Shown here: positions 45,940 to 55,505 of the stretch, piece after piece
Layout of the letters: each line of letters starts with the position of its first letter
Position numbering within the stretch: position 1 is the first letter of the stretch
DNA from: Hoeflea phototrophica DFL-43
Lineage (GTDB): Bacteria; Pseudomonadota; Alphaproteobacteria; Rhizobiales; Rhizobiaceae
Reading direction: 5' to 3'
Assembly: GCF_000154705.2 (NCBI RefSeq)
Contig: NZ_CM002917.1
Span: 2,622,461 to 2,686,460 of the forward strand
DNA length: 64,000 nt
Translations under genes and position numbers: made by a program
Notes under the pieces: model-generated
Told to the model about the DNA's origin: nothing
What the model saw: only the letters and a program-made list of their open reading frames with translations
Database searches by the model: none

Positions 45940-48339
45940 TCACGCAGCCAGGTCCGCGGGCCCTTCTGCAGTCCATGCGAGGCCCGGCAGATAGCGCCCG
46001 TCGACCTTGCCGTCCTTGAGCGCAAACAGATGCAGCCAGCCATTGTCAAACAACGCCCGGACACCGGGGTGCCGCTCGAGCACGTCGAGAATGGCTTCGC
46101 GTGGGGCCTCGATCATCACCGAAAGCCGCAGCGGCTCGTGCATCAGCTTTTCACCGTCATGCAAGGTCTGCCAGGGCAGCCCCGGCCTGAGCCGCCCGCT
46201 GTTGCCCTCGATCACGCCGATGCCGCCGACCACATTGTGAATGAGCTTGTTGCCGCCGCCGAATACCTCGGGCGCCACCGAAGAGCCGTAATATTGCAGG
46301 CTGATCCAGCTCGCCACCACCACCGGCGCAGTGATGATCAGCTCAAGCGTGCCGAAACCATCATCCGCGCGCCAGTCATAGCTGTGCAGGAAGGCTCGCC
46401 CGCCGAGATCCTTGCCTGCGGTCGCAGTGCGCGGTGCAGCGATGAAGGCAGCGCAGCCGGCCAGACCCCATTCAGGCCGCACTTCGGCCCAGTTGAGTGC
46501 CCGGGCAGCGACGGTTTCGGGCTTTGAACCGGGCAGCTTCACCGCCCGCTCGGCCCGCGCGATCCCGGCCGCCGCCCCCAACCAATCGCGCACTGTCCGG
46601 AGTTCGCCCGCGCGTTGCTGCGGCAGGCCGTCATCATAGATGGTGATGGCGTCGGTGGTGGTGTTGTGAAGGCCTGCGACAAACAGCGTGTCCTCAGGCA
46701 CATTCACGCCGCGACCGGAAAGCCCAGCGCGGGTTTCGGGATCGTTGAGCAGAACGGCGAGCACCCGTGCCGACACTTCACCGGTGTAGCCGCCGCAGGC
46801 GCCGCAATGATAGGCGCTGTCATGCGGATTGTTGGCGGCCTGCCCGCCATGGCCGAGCAGAAGCACGATCCGGCCGTGATCTTCGGTCAGGCTCATGGCC
46901 TTGAGCACCGCCGCAGCGGTATCGGCCTTGGCCTCGGCGGTCATCCCGCCCACGACCTGCGGAAGCGGGTCAGGTTTCGTTGGATTTCCGCCCTTCCCCA
47001 GCGCATCGCGCACCAGCTTCCAGCCATAGAGCGGACCGGCAGCCTCGACAAAGGCAAAGGACGAGACGGCGGCCTGCCGGAACCGGCCCCATGCCCGCAT
47101 GGTCCGCGCCGCAATCCGCACCTTCTCTTCCGCCGCGGCGCCCGCATAGCCGGTTGTTTCCATTTCCGGGTTCAAGAGCACCGGAAGATGCGCTTCGACC
47201 ACATCCGATCCATGCGCCTTGTGGGCGATCGGCAGACCGAAGAACCCGGCGAAACCGATGGTTTCGATGCGGGCGTCGACGCTCTCCAGCGCCCGCCGGA
47301 ACACCTCGGAGCGGACGTCGATGCAGAACGCCGCCTGAAGAGCCGGCCGGGGTTTGATCTCGGAGGCTCCATCGAGATCGGCAATCAGGCGACGCTGATG
47401 GCCGCGATCGGCCGCATCCTGCAGGATGGCAAGGGCAATCTGGTTTTGCGATGGGGCAACGGGGGCAGCATGAGCGGCAACGGTTTCCTGCCATATGTCG
47501 GCAATGCCGGGAACATGGGCGAGCAGCGCCTCCTCCCAGGTCAGCCGGATAGCCAGCATGTCGGCAAGTGTCTGGTCACTCTTGCCCGCAAGCTCAGCCT
47601 GCCAGAGCAACCAGCGTGCATGCTGCGACCAGCCACCAAGATCCATGTAGAGCCGGTGAAACACCGTTTCTGCTGCCGCGTCACTCAGGCCAAGCGCATC
47701 GGCCGCGCGCAGGATGGCCCGCTCGGTGGTGTCGGGGGCCTGGGCGACATGGGCACAGAAGCCCGAAAGCCCCGCGATTTCAGGCGTCAGATCATGCATC
47801 GCCCAAGCCCGCCAGGCTGCAAAGGCCTCCGCCCCGGGAGCCGGTGACCACAGCGCCTGCCCCCGGTCGAACTGCCCCGCAGCCCAAAGCCCGAAGGTCT
47901 TTTCAATCACCGAAGGCCAATCGATGCCGGTGACCTTTGCCGCAAGGTCCGCCACCGTCGGCAATGGCAGGCTCTCATGCTCCGTATCCGACGCCGCTGC
48001 GAATGCCTTCAAGGCTTCGATGGTTGCGGGTTTCTGCCGGTAGGCAGAGGCGGAGAGCGCGTCTGCCAGATCCTCGTCGCTGATCCGGCCATCGCGGATT
48101 TTGCCAGCATAGTCAGACCGCTTCTGAAGAATGCTGACACCGGCGACGCGCTCAAGCCGCGCCGCAGCGGTGGCCAGATCCTCGCCGGTCTGGCCAAGGA
48201 ACGGATTGACCGCGACCGTGGCTTCCAGCGGAAAGGCCGGTGGAATGGCCCGCGCTGCGCCTTCAGCTGATTTGAGGATTTCCATCAGCCGCGCCGGACC
48301 AATCTGGGACTGTGTGTGAAACATCTCGGTCTCCATCAT
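45940..48339 (-). CDS. dabA: DabA-type inorganic carbon transporter subunit (DUF2309)
   Basis: The 799-residue protein is the large soluble subunit of the DAB dissolved-inorganic-carbon accumulator. Zinc-binding residues, arranged as in a beta-carbonic anhydrase, are seen as Cys and Asp in AFCIDVRSEVFRRALE and as His and Cys in LLLGHGGQAANN and AYHCGACGGYTGE. With DabB it is thought to hydrate CO2 vectorially, using a cation gradient. It starts within 2 bases of the dabB stop (ATG 48339, or 48336), so the two are co-translated. It is full length. Confidence 0.92.
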   Translation of the reverse strand: MMETEMFHTQSQIGPARLMEILKSAEGAARAIPPAFPLEATVAVNPFLGQTGEDLATAAARLERVAGVSILQKRSDYAGKIRDGRISDEDLADALSASAYRQKPATIEALKAFAAASDTEHESLPLPTVADLAAKVTGIDWPSVIEKTFGLWAAGQFDRGQALWSPAPGAEAFAAWRAWAMHDLTPEIAGLSGFCAHVAQAPDTTERAILRAADALGLSDAAAETVFHRLYMDLGGWSQHARWLLWQAELAGKSDQTLADMLAIRLTWEEALLAHVPGIADIWQETVAAHAAPVAPSQNQIALAILQDAADRGHQRRLIADLDGASEIKPRPALQAAFCIDVRSEVFRRALESVDARIETIGFAGFFGLPIAHKAHGSDVVEAHLPVLLNPEMETTGYAGAAAEEKVRIAARTMRAWGRFRQAAVSSFAFVEAAGPLYGWKLVRDALGKGGNPTKPDPLPQVVGGMTAEAKADTAAAVLKAMSLTEDHGRIVLLLGHGGQAANNPHDSAYHCGACGGYTGEVSARVLAVLLNDPETRAGLSGRGVNVPEDTLFVAGLHNTTTDAITIYDDGLPQQRAGELRTVRDWLGAAAGIARAERAVKLPGSKPETVAARALNWAEVRPEWGLAGCAAFIAAPRTATAGKDLGGRAFLHSYDWRADDGFGTLELIITAPVVVASWISLQYYGSSVAPEVFGGGNKLIHNVVGGIGVIEGNSGRLRPGLPWQTLHDGEKLMHEPLRLSVMIEAPREAILDVLERHPGVRALFDNGWLHLFALKDGKVDGRYLPGLAWTAEGPADLAA

Positions 48340-48340
48340 G

Positions 48341-49906
48341 TCAGTTGGATCTTGCCGTGCTGAAGCCGCCGATTGCGCGGTCCAGAAGGGCGTTGAGGTA
48401 AAGGCCATTGGCGAGATGAACCCGCAAGCCGGAGGTGGCGGGATGATGCGCCCAGAGCGGAAACAGCGCCTGCGCGAAGGCAACCAGGCCGAAGGAGGCG
48501 ACCGCCAGCACGATCAGCGCCCATTCCAGTTGCCCGGGCACCGGAGCCGCGGGCAGCGCGCCGCCCCACACATGCTGTGCCACGGCCTGGAAGGCGAAAT
48601 AGGCAATCGCTGTGGCAACCGAGGTCAGAACCGTGCGCTTGGTCAGCTCCCAGGGCGCCATGTCGGCCAGCCCCTGCGCCACCAGATAGGCGACGCCGAA
48701 GATCAGGATCGCGCCAAGCGCCAGGGTCTGCGCAGTCTTTGGCCCCAGCACGGCTGCGAACAACACCGCGATCAGAACATAGAGCACAATCGCCACCGCA
48801 AAGGATTTGAGCACCGCGCCAAGGCTCGGCACCGCGACCGGCCCGGGCCGCCGCAGGCCAGCTACCGCCCGCACCGCGCCGCCCGAGGACAGAAAGGCGT
48901 GCGCCTTGTAGAGCGAGTGTGCCAGAATGTGCAGCAGCGCCAGCGCCCACAGCCCCAGCCCGCATTGGAGCAGCATGAAGCCCATCTGCGAAACCGTCGA
49001 CCAGGCGAGTGCAGTCTTGACCGCACTTTGGGTCAGCATCACTGCGGCCCCGAACAGTGCGGTAAACCCGCCCAGCATGACCAGCGCCGCCATCGCACCG
49101 GGGCTGTATTGAACCAGGCCTGAGAGCGTGATCAGCAGCACACCGCCGGAATTGATGATGCCGGCATGAAGCAGCGCGGAAACCGGCGTGGGCGCTTCCA
49201 TCACCTCGGTGAGCCAGCCATGAACCGGGAATGTTGCTGTCTTCAGCGCAGCCGCGAGCACCACCAGTGCGATGGCCACGTGCCCGGCGGTGCCAAGCCC
49301 GGTTTCGCCCGCCAGCGCCGCAAGACCCGCGATATCCGCCGTGCCGAAGCTCGTCACCAGAAGCCCGGCGGCCGCGACCAGCAGGATGTCGCCCATGTGC
49401 CAGACCAGCGCGAATTTGGTCGCCGCCCGCTGTGCTTCCGGTCGCTCCGGATAGAACAGCAGCAATTGCTTGAGCCCCAGCCCGATGCAAACGGTCGCAA
49501 TCAGCAGGGTCCACAGGCTTGCTGACTGAACGAAGATCAGCACGGCGGCGAGCGTTGCCAGCATCAGCCCGTGAAAGGCCCCTTCCTGCGCTTCGCCATC
49601 AAGGTAGCTGCGGCTGTAGCGCATCACGATCCAGGCGATGAAGCCGACCAGCAGCGCCATGGTTGCGCTGACCAGATCGGTCTTGAGCGAAAGCACCGCC
49701 GGACCATAAAGGAGAGAGAGCTGCGCCGGACCTGCCAGGATGAACTGCAGCATTCCGCCGCCGGTCAGCGCGAGCGCGGCAAGCGCTGCGGCCTCCGACA
49801 ATCTGGGCAGACCGCCAGGACGACGGCCCGGATTGGCCACTGCAAATGCTGCAGCCGCCAAAAGGACGATCGGCGCAAGAAAGGACAGTGAAAGGGCAGA
49901 AACCAT
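48341..49906 (-). CDS. dabB: DabB-type proton-conducting membrane subunit (NuoL-like)
   Basis: The 521-residue membrane protein is related to the NADH-quinone oxidoreductase subunit L/MrpA family. It has about thirteen hydrophobic segments and the conserved ATFPVHGWLTEVMEAPTPVSALLHAGIINSGG plus KTALAWSTVSQMGFMLLQCGLG, which includes the ion-path Lys and His. Together with dabA it forms a bicarbonate/CO2 uptake system. ATG 49906 has ggagaag upstream. A palindromic LysR-like box and a decayed LysR 5' end lie just upstream. Confidence 0.9.
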   Translation of the reverse strand: MVSALSLSFLAPIVLLAAAAFAVANPGRRPGGLPRLSEAAALAALALTGGGMLQFILAGPAQLSLLYGPAVLSLKTDLVSATMALLVGFIAWIVMRYSRSYLDGEAQEGAFHGLMLATLAAVLIFVQSASLWTLLIATVCIGLGLKQLLLFYPERPEAQRAATKFALVWHMGDILLVAAAGLLVTSFGTADIAGLAALAGETGLGTAGHVAIALVVLAAALKTATFPVHGWLTEVMEAPTPVSALLHAGIINSGGVLLITLSGLVQYSPGAMAALVMLGGFTALFGAAVMLTQSAVKTALAWSTVSQMGFMLLQCGLGLWALALLHILAHSLYKAHAFLSSGGAVRAVAGLRRPGPVAVPSLGAVLKSFAVAIVLYVLIAVLFAAVLGPKTAQTLALGAILIFGVAYLVAQGLADMAPWELTKRTVLTSVATAIAYFAFQAVAQHVWGGALPAAPVPGQLEWALIVLAVASFGLVAFAQALFPLWAHHPATSGLRVHLANGLYLNALLDRAIGGFSTARSN

Positions 49907-49987
49907 GGCTCTTCTCCGACAGGTTGGGTTCGGAGCGTTTCTAGAGACCGGCAAATCAAAAGAAAAATTGATATTTTAGGAAAATTC

Positions 49988-50004
49988 GTTCTATATTATG
50001 GAAC
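49988..50004. promoter_or_regulatory. LysR-type operator candidate upstream of dabBA
   Basis: GTTCTATA-T-TATGGAAC is a near-perfect dyad in the dabB upstream region. The same 17-base frame, GTTCTATAAAACAGAAC, lies directly before the intact LysR gene at 53273-53289, suggesting one regulator for both. Confidence 0.5.
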
Positions 50005-50005
50005 A

Positions 50006-50053
50006 ATATTCATCCTCAACCTGCACCAACTCCGCCTCTTCCGTGCCGTTGCA
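50006..50053 (+). pseudogene. decayed 5' fragment of a LysR regulator gene
   Basis: These bases encode ILNLHQLRLFRAVA, nearly identical to the first residues of the intact LysR at 53291 (ILNLHHLRLFRAVA). Including the upstream operator, 49987-50053 aligns without gaps to 53272-53338, with about 57 of 67 bases matching by eye. The start codon has become ATA, and homology ends abruptly after GTTGCA. It is a truncated copy left beside dabB. The following 160 bases to 50214 hold nothing I can identify. Confidence 0.8.
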
Positions 50054-50214
50054 AGTCTGATGATCCCGCAAGGTCCCAAGATCCCCAAGGGTGAGCAACC
50101 GGGTGTGCCGGCCAAGCACCTGCAGTGAGGCATACCCAAGGCCGCCAATCGCGGTCAATTCGTTGGCGTCCGGCACAGAATTGGCAGAATGGCCTTGCCG
50201 TTGCGGCTCGCGCT

Positions 50215-50880
50215 TCAGGATGAGCCGTCCATCAGTTTCTCGACATAGCCTTCGAACGTGATGATCCCGCCTTCCGCCTCGGCCCTTCCCGCATCCCTGG
50301 CGGGCAAGGCATCCTGCACCAGATCGATCCGTTTCCAGCTCGGGAACGGCTGTTCGCCCCTCTCGTCCGGAACATAGGGGCTCGGCGCCACCCGCTTGTG
50401 CTTGTGAATGTAGCGCGCGCAATTGAGAAAACAGGCGGTCACATCCACCCGCACCAGCATGTTGGCACCGGGATAAGAGGCAAGGTCCGGATCGTCCGTC
50501 GACAGCGTGGCATTGCCCTGCACCCGCACCCGGTTCGGCGTTTCCATGTCGATGAACAAGAGCCCCACCTTGGCGGATTCTGAAATGTTGCCCATCGACT
50601 TGAACATGCTGTTGCCGTCATAATTGGGAAAGACAAGCGTCCGGGAATCGAGCACCTTGACCAGCCCCGGCGCACCGCCCTTGTAGCTGACCGTGGGTTC
50701 GCCGCTGGCACTGACGGTGGAAAGAAAGAAGAAATCCCGGCTCTCGATGAAGGGGACGTGCGGCGGCTCGATCTCGTCGCGGACGATCGACTTGACCACG
50801 ACATCTGCAAGCCTGACGCTGTCATGCCTGAACTGCAATGCGCGCTGTGCATCTGTGTAGAATTCGTCACTTGTCAGCAT
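50215..50880 (-). CDS. pyridoxamine 5'-phosphate oxidase family FMN-binding protein
   Basis: The 221-residue product has the split-barrel flavin fold: FFFLSTVSASGEPTVSYKGG, TLVFPNYDGNSMFKSMGNI, GLLFIDMETPNRVRVQGNATL and the C-terminal CARYIHKH. It is not PdxH itself but a member of the broad PNPOx-like group whose reactions are mostly unknown. ATG 50880 has aagga upstream. It lies 85 bases downstream of the nitrilase on the same strand and may share its transcript. Confidence 0.83.
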   Translation of the reverse strand: MLTSDEFYTDAQRALQFRHDSVRLADVVVKSIVRDEIEPPHVPFIESRDFFFLSTVSASGEPTVSYKGGAPGLVKVLDSRTLVFPNYDGNSMFKSMGNISESAKVGLLFIDMETPNRVRVQGNATLSTDDPDLASYPGANMLVRVDVTACFLNCARYIHKHKRVAPSPYVPDERGEQPFPSWKRIDLVQDALPARDAGRAEAEGGIITFEGYVEKLMDGSS

Positions 50881-50965
50881 TTGAAACAATCCTTCTGACG
50901 GGGACACGGCCCCTGCCCGCATGAACGGGCCACATGGCGCGGCCAAGGCAGACAGGGGTTGATGC

Positions 50966-51988
50966 TCACTCGGCAACGGCCTGCTGAACCACGCCGAGCT
51001 GGCCCTCGGCGGCCTCGGCGATGTCACGCGCCGCCTCATTGTCGAACGCCATCACCACGGGACTCGGTTTCTGGTTGAACATCAGCCTGAACACGTCGGG
51101 GCGCGAATAATGACCACATGGATCGCCCGCCGCCTTGGCAACCGAGATCATGTCGAGATCGATCTCGGCGATCACCAGCCCTTCCTCATGCTCGTCGAGC
51201 ACATTGCCCATCGGCGCGCCGTCAGGACCGAAGATGCGCGCAAAGCCGCCGCCGGTGGTCAGGAACTGCTGCTTCATCGGGTTGTCGCAGAGCATGTCGA
51301 CCATCTCCTGGCTCACCGTCGCGCAAGCCGCGAGAACGAAGCATTGACCTTCTGCCGCGTACATCTGGCTGGCGGAGGTGTTGAGTTCCGGCCCGAGCGC
51401 GTAGGCGCCACCGCGGTAGAGGCTGAAGCTCGGCCAGGAGCCGATATGGATCTGCTCGTTCTGCGAATACATGGCGTATTTGTTGAGCGGCTGCAGATGC
51501 TCCCAGCAACACAGCGCCCCGACCCGGCCGAGATCGGTCTGCTTGACCACCATGTCGGAGCCGTCGCCTTCGCCGAACACCGTGCGCTCGACATGGGTCG
51601 GCTTGAGCTTGCGCCGCCGCGAGATGATCTCGCCATCGGCGCCGTAGTGCCACTGGGCGAGATAGAGCGTGCCGTCGTGCTTCTCGGACAGGCCCATGAC
51701 CACCTGGATGTTGTTGTCGCGAGCGGCCTTGGCAAGGCGCTTGTCCTCAGCGCTGCCGCGCACGACCGAGTTGCGATTGTAAGGGATGACATAGGGCATG
51801 GTCACCGCCGGCGCGTCGAGCCAGATCCACCACGGATAACCGGGCAGCCAGGTTTCCGGAAAAGCAATCAGCTTCGCGCCCGCAGCCGCGGCCTGTTCGA
51901 TCAGCCCAACCGCCTTGTCGATGCCCGCATCCAGATTGAGAAAGGCCGGAGCGGCCTGCACAGCGGCCACCTTGAATGATCCTGACAT
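50966..51988 (-). CDS. nitrilase
   Basis: The 340-residue carbon-nitrogen hydrolase has the catalytic triad of nitrilases: Glu in IAFPETWLPGYPWWIW, Lys in SRRRKLKPTHVERTVFG and Cys in RVGALCCWEHLQPL. The WLPGYPWWIWL context is typical of aliphatic and arylacetonitrilases that convert nitriles to acids and ammonia. It is divergent from an AraC-family regulator, as in known nitrilase loci. It is full length. The substrate is not determined. Confidence 0.92.
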   Translation of the reverse strand: MSGSFKVAAVQAAPAFLNLDAGIDKAVGLIEQAAAAGAKLIAFPETWLPGYPWWIWLDAPAVTMPYVIPYNRNSVVRGSAEDKRLAKAARDNNIQVVMGLSEKHDGTLYLAQWHYGADGEIISRRRKLKPTHVERTVFGEGDGSDMVVKQTDLGRVGALCCWEHLQPLNKYAMYSQNEQIHIGSWPSFSLYRGGAYALGPELNTSASQMYAAEGQCFVLAACATVSQEMVDMLCDNPMKQQFLTTGGGFARIFGPDGAPMGNVLDEHEEGLVIAEIDLDMISVAKAAGDPCGHYSRPDVFRLMFNQKPSPVVMAFDNEAARDIAEAAEGQLGVVQQAVAE

Positions 51989-52118
51989 GTGTGTGTTCCC
52001 TTGTTGTGAATGATGTTCGGATCACCCTGCCACTGACGGGATCGGGATGCTTTGCAGATTGGGCGCATGAACTTGCGATTCCGGGCAGCTCCGAAAAACC
52101 GCTTGATTTTCGCCCGGA

Positions 52119-53153
52119 ATGGTCAATCCTAAAGACAAGACAATGGAGGCTGCACTGATCGAAGCCGGCATCCACCTGAGCACGGCGAGCGTGCATCAAC
52201 GCGACAGGTTTGCGTACTGGCGCGAAGCTGTCTGTGACACCTATGTTCAGCTCGAATGCATGTCCGACAACAGCACCGACTTTACCGGAGAGATCCAGCT
52301 CAACCGCATGCCGCGCGTATCGACGTCCATTGTCTCTGGCAGCCAGCAATTGGTTCGCCGCCGGCGGCGCGACATCGCAAAGGCGACCGACGAATGGTTC
52401 CTGCTCAGCATCCAGCTTGAACGGCACGGCCTTATTCAGCAATGCGGGCGGATCGCCGAACTCGGCCTTGGAGACTTCGCGCTTTACAGCTCCATCGACC
52501 CCTATGATCTTTCGCTGCCCGACGGCTTCAGGCAATTGGTGGTGCAGATCCCGCGCCACGACCTGTTGCAACGGCTGCCCAATGCCGACCTTCTCACCGG
52601 CATGACCGTTCGCGGGAAATCGGAGATCGGCGGTCTGGTTCGTGACAGCGTGTTTCGCCTGGTTCAGGCCCAGTCGGCAGTCAATCCTGCCACCCGCCAT
52701 TGCCTTGAAGACAGCATCATCGATCTTTGCGCCACGGGGCTTACGACATTGCATGGCGCAGAGGCGGTTCGAACCGCAACGGAGCACCGACTGATCCACC
52801 AGGCCGACACCATCATTGCACAGCGCATTGGCGATCCGTATCTGGATCGGGCCGAGATTGCAGCGGCCCTGTCGGTTTCCGTGCGCCGCCTGAGTGAAGT
52901 GTTCCAGGCAGAAGGCACGTCGGTCGCCTCCAAGATCCGGCAATTGCGCCTGGCCGGCATCGCCTCGGATCTGCGCAATCCGCAATTCGCCGGCTGGACC
53001 ATAAGCGCCATCGCCATGCGCTGGGGCCTGAACAATCTGCAGCATTTCTCACGCATTTTCAGGGAGAGGTTCGGCGTATCTCCGCGGGAGTATCGTTCCA
53101 CAAATCCGGACGGGGCCCCTAAATCTCCCATGAGTGCAGGCACCTGGGAGTAG
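52119..53153 (+). CDS. AraC family transcriptional regulator, likely nitrilase regulator
   Basis: The 344-residue protein has an AraC-like ligand-binding domain (about residues 20-190; RDRFAYWREAVCDTYVQLE) and a C-terminal AraC/XylS DNA-binding domain (about 235-335; RAEIAAALSVSVRRLSEVFQ and ISAIAMRWGLNNLQHFSRIFRERFGVSPREYR). It is divergent from the nitrilase gene and so probably controls it. An ATG at 52143 would also fit the domain start. It is followed on the same strand by the LysR gene. Confidence 0.87.
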   Translation: MVNPKDKTMEAALIEAGIHLSTASVHQRDRFAYWREAVCDTYVQLECMSDNSTDFTGEIQLNRMPRVSTSIVSGSQQLVRRRRRDIAKATDEWFLLSIQLERHGLIQQCGRIAELGLGDFALYSSIDPYDLSLPDGFRQLVVQIPRHDLLQRLPNADLLTGMTVRGKSEIGGLVRDSVFRLVQAQSAVNPATRHCLEDSIIDLCATGLTTLHGAEAVRTATEHRLIHQADTIIAQRIGDPYLDRAEIAAALSVSVRRLSEVFQAEGTSVASKIRQLRLAGIASDLRNPQFAGWTISAIAMRWGLNNLQHFSRIFRERFGVSPREYRSTNPDGAPKSPMSAGTWE

Positions 53154-53272
53154 ACCGGAAAGCTCGGCAGAGTCCTTCAGCCAACCCCAGAACACCAAGC
53201 CCACCGCAACAATCTCGATCAGCGCACAGAGGCTGACCCAGCAAAGATTCAATTGATGCTTTGTCAAAATGC

Positions 53273-53289
53273 GTTCTATAAAACAGAAC
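53273..53289. promoter_or_regulatory. operator-like dyad before the LysR gene
   Basis: GTTCTATAAAACAGAAC, with perfect GTTCT/AGAAC arms, ends one base before the ATG region of the LysR gene. It matches the dyad upstream of dabB at 49988-50004. Confidence 0.5.
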
Positions 53290-53290
53290 C

Positions 53291-54175
53291 ATGTCCATTC
53301 TCAACCTGCACCATCTCCGCCTCTTCCGTGCCGTTGCCCGTGACGGAACGCTGACGGGGGCTGCGCGTGCGCTCAACATTTCGCAATCGGCCGTTTCCAC
53401 ACAGATCAAGGCTTTGGAGATGTCGCTCGGCCACGAGCTTTTCGAGCGCAGTGGACGCAATCTGGTGCTGACCGAAGCGGGACGAATTGCGCTTGATCAT
53501 GCTGAAGAGATATTCCGGACCGCCGAGGACCTTTCGGCCACGTTGAAAATGGCGGGCGGCAAGCGTCAGGCGCTCAGGATCGGTGCGCTGGCAACCCTCT
53601 CGCGCAATTTCCAGATCGCCTTTCTCGACCCGATCATCGGCCGAGACGATGTCGAGATCGTGCTGCGCTCGGGCTCGCAGGAGAACCTTTTGCGCGGGCT
53701 TGAGGCTCTCTCGCTTGATATCGTGCTGACCAACCTGGTGCCCGCGCGCGATGCTGCCAGCCCCTATCTCGTCCAGCGCCTGGCCGAACAGCCCGTCAGC
53801 CTGATCGGCTCGCCCGCGCGCCAGACCGACGGCAGCGTCGAAGACCTGCTTCGCGCCCACCCGCTGATCCTGCCGACACCTGAATCGGCGGTGCGCGCCA
53901 GCTTCGATGCTCTGGTCGAACGGCTGGGAATTTTGCCCCGAATTGCGGCGGAAGCAGATGACATGGCGATGTTGCGCCTGCTGGTGCGCGCCGACGCCGG
54001 CGTCGCGGTGATCCCGCCGATTGTCGTGCAGGACGAACTCGCATCAGGCAGGCTGATCGAGCTGGCGCGGCTCGACGAGATCCTCGAGGTGTTCTCCGCC
54101 GTCACCATCAAGCGCAAGTTCCCCAACCCGCTGATTGCCGAAGTGCTGGCGGCACAGGCGCAAGACCCCTCCTGA
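53291..54175 (+). CDS. LysR family transcriptional regulator
   Basis: The 294-residue regulator has an N-terminal winged helix-turn-helix (residues 5-63; LTGAARALNISQSAVSTQIKALE) and a periplasmic-binding-like effector domain from about residue 90. Its 5' end and upstream dyad exist a second time beside dabB, which suggests it was originally the divergent regulator of the dabBA operon and now lies 3.3 kb away, across the nitrilase region. A direct role in inorganic carbon control is inference. Confidence 0.9.
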   Translation: MSILNLHHLRLFRAVARDGTLTGAARALNISQSAVSTQIKALEMSLGHELFERSGRNLVLTEAGRIALDHAEEIFRTAEDLSATLKMAGGKRQALRIGALATLSRNFQIAFLDPIIGRDDVEIVLRSGSQENLLRGLEALSLDIVLTNLVPARDAASPYLVQRLAEQPVSLIGSPARQTDGSVEDLLRAHPLILPTPESAVRASFDALVERLGILPRIAAEADDMAMLRLLVRADAGVAVIPPIVVQDELASGRLIELARLDEILEVFSAVTIKRKFPNPLIAEVLAAQAQDPS

Positions 54176-54221
54176 TGCAACACCGCGGCGGCATGGAATC
54201 CCTGCCGCCGCGGCTCTCGGC

Positions 54222-55505
54222 TCAGTAGAACAGGCTCGGGAGCCAGAGCGCCAGCTGCGGAAACGCGATCAGGATCGCCACCATGGCAAACATCGCCACC
54301 ACAAAGGGCATCGCCCCGACCATGACGTCATTCATCGACCCCCGCTCGCGGATGCCCTGCACCACATAGAGGTTGAGACCCACCGGCGGTGTGATCAGGG
54401 CGGTTTCGAGCAGCACCATCAGCAGCACCCCGAACCACACCGGATCATAGCCGAGCGCCACCACGATCGGCGTCACCAGCGGCGCTGTGGTCAGCAGCAT
54501 CGACAGCGTTTCCATGAAACATCCGAGGATCACATAGAAGCAGATGATCAGCAGCAGCGTTGACAAGGGTGTGAGCCCCATGCCGGTGATCGCCTCGACC
54601 AGCGCCTGGGTGATCCCCAACGTCGACAGCACGAAGTTGAGAAACACCGCCGCCAGGATGATCAGCATGATCATCGCCGTGGTCCGCATGGTTCCCTCCA
54701 CCGCATCGCGCAGCATGGCGATCGACAATTTGCCGTACCAGGCCGCAAGCCCGATCGAGGCAACCACGCCAAGGGCTGCAGCTTCCGTGGGGGTTGCCAG
54801 TCCGGCATAGATCGAGCCGACCACCACCAGGAAGATCAGCATCGGCGGCAGCAGACCCGGCAATGCCGCCACCCGCTCACGCCAGGAATAGTGAATGGTC
54901 TCACCACCCCAGGCCGGGCGCGCCAGGCAGAACAGCGCGATCGTCACCATGAAGACCAGCGCCAGCACCACGCCCGGGATGAAACCCGCCAGATAGAGCT
55001 CGGGCACGCTGGTGTCGGTCAACAGCCCGTAGAGGATCAGGTTGATCGACGGCGGAATGAGAATACCAAGCGTTCCGCCAGCCGCGATCGAGCCCAGGAA
55101 CAGCCGTTCATTGTAGGCGCGCTTTTCGATCTGTGGCAGTGCAACGGTGCCGATGGTCGCCGATGTGGCCACACTGGAGCCGGAGGTCGCCGCAAACAGC
55201 GCCGAGGAACCGATATTGGCATGCATCAACCCGCCGGGGAGCCGGTTGAGCCATTTCGCCATGCCGTCATACATCTGTGTGGCAATGCCCGCGCGCAGCA
55301 GGATTTCGCCCAGCAGGACAAACAGCGGAATGGCAACGAGCAGAAAGTCCGAACCATTCTGCCAGACCATGTCGCCCAGCGCCCGGTGCAGCGGCATGGG
55401 TGAATAGAACCAGTTTGCCGACAGTCCCAGGATCCCCAACGCCGCAGCGACCGGAACGGACAACAGAACCAGAAGCAGCAGCAGCGCGCCGATGACACCC
55501 ATCAT
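54222..55505 (-). CDS. dctM: TRAP transporter large permease (DctM), system 2
   Basis: The 427-residue membrane protein is of the DctM type: SSALFAATSGSSVATSATIG, GSIAAGGTLGILIPPSINLILYGLLT and TALITPPVGLNLYVVQGI. Its ATG overlaps the dctQ stop by four bases. It is the last gene of operon 2 (DUF1445-dctP-dctQ-dctM). The substrate is unknown. Confidence 0.95.
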   Translation of the reverse strand: MMGVIGALLLLLVLLSVPVAAALGILGLSANWFYSPMPLHRALGDMVWQNGSDFLLVAIPLFVLLGEILLRAGIATQMYDGMAKWLNRLPGGLMHANIGSSALFAATSGSSVATSATIGTVALPQIEKRAYNERLFLGSIAAGGTLGILIPPSINLILYGLLTDTSVPELYLAGFIPGVVLALVFMVTIALFCLARPAWGGETIHYSWRERVAALPGLLPPMLIFLVVVGSIYAGLATPTEAAALGVVASIGLAAWYGKLSIAMLRDAVEGTMRTTAMIMLIILAAVFLNFVLSTLGITQALVEAITGMGLTPLSTLLLIICFYVILGCFMETLSMLLTTAPLVTPIVVALGYDPVWFGVLLMVLLETALITPPVGLNLYVVQGIRERGSMNDVMVGAMPFVVAMFAMVAILIAFPQLALWLPSLFY

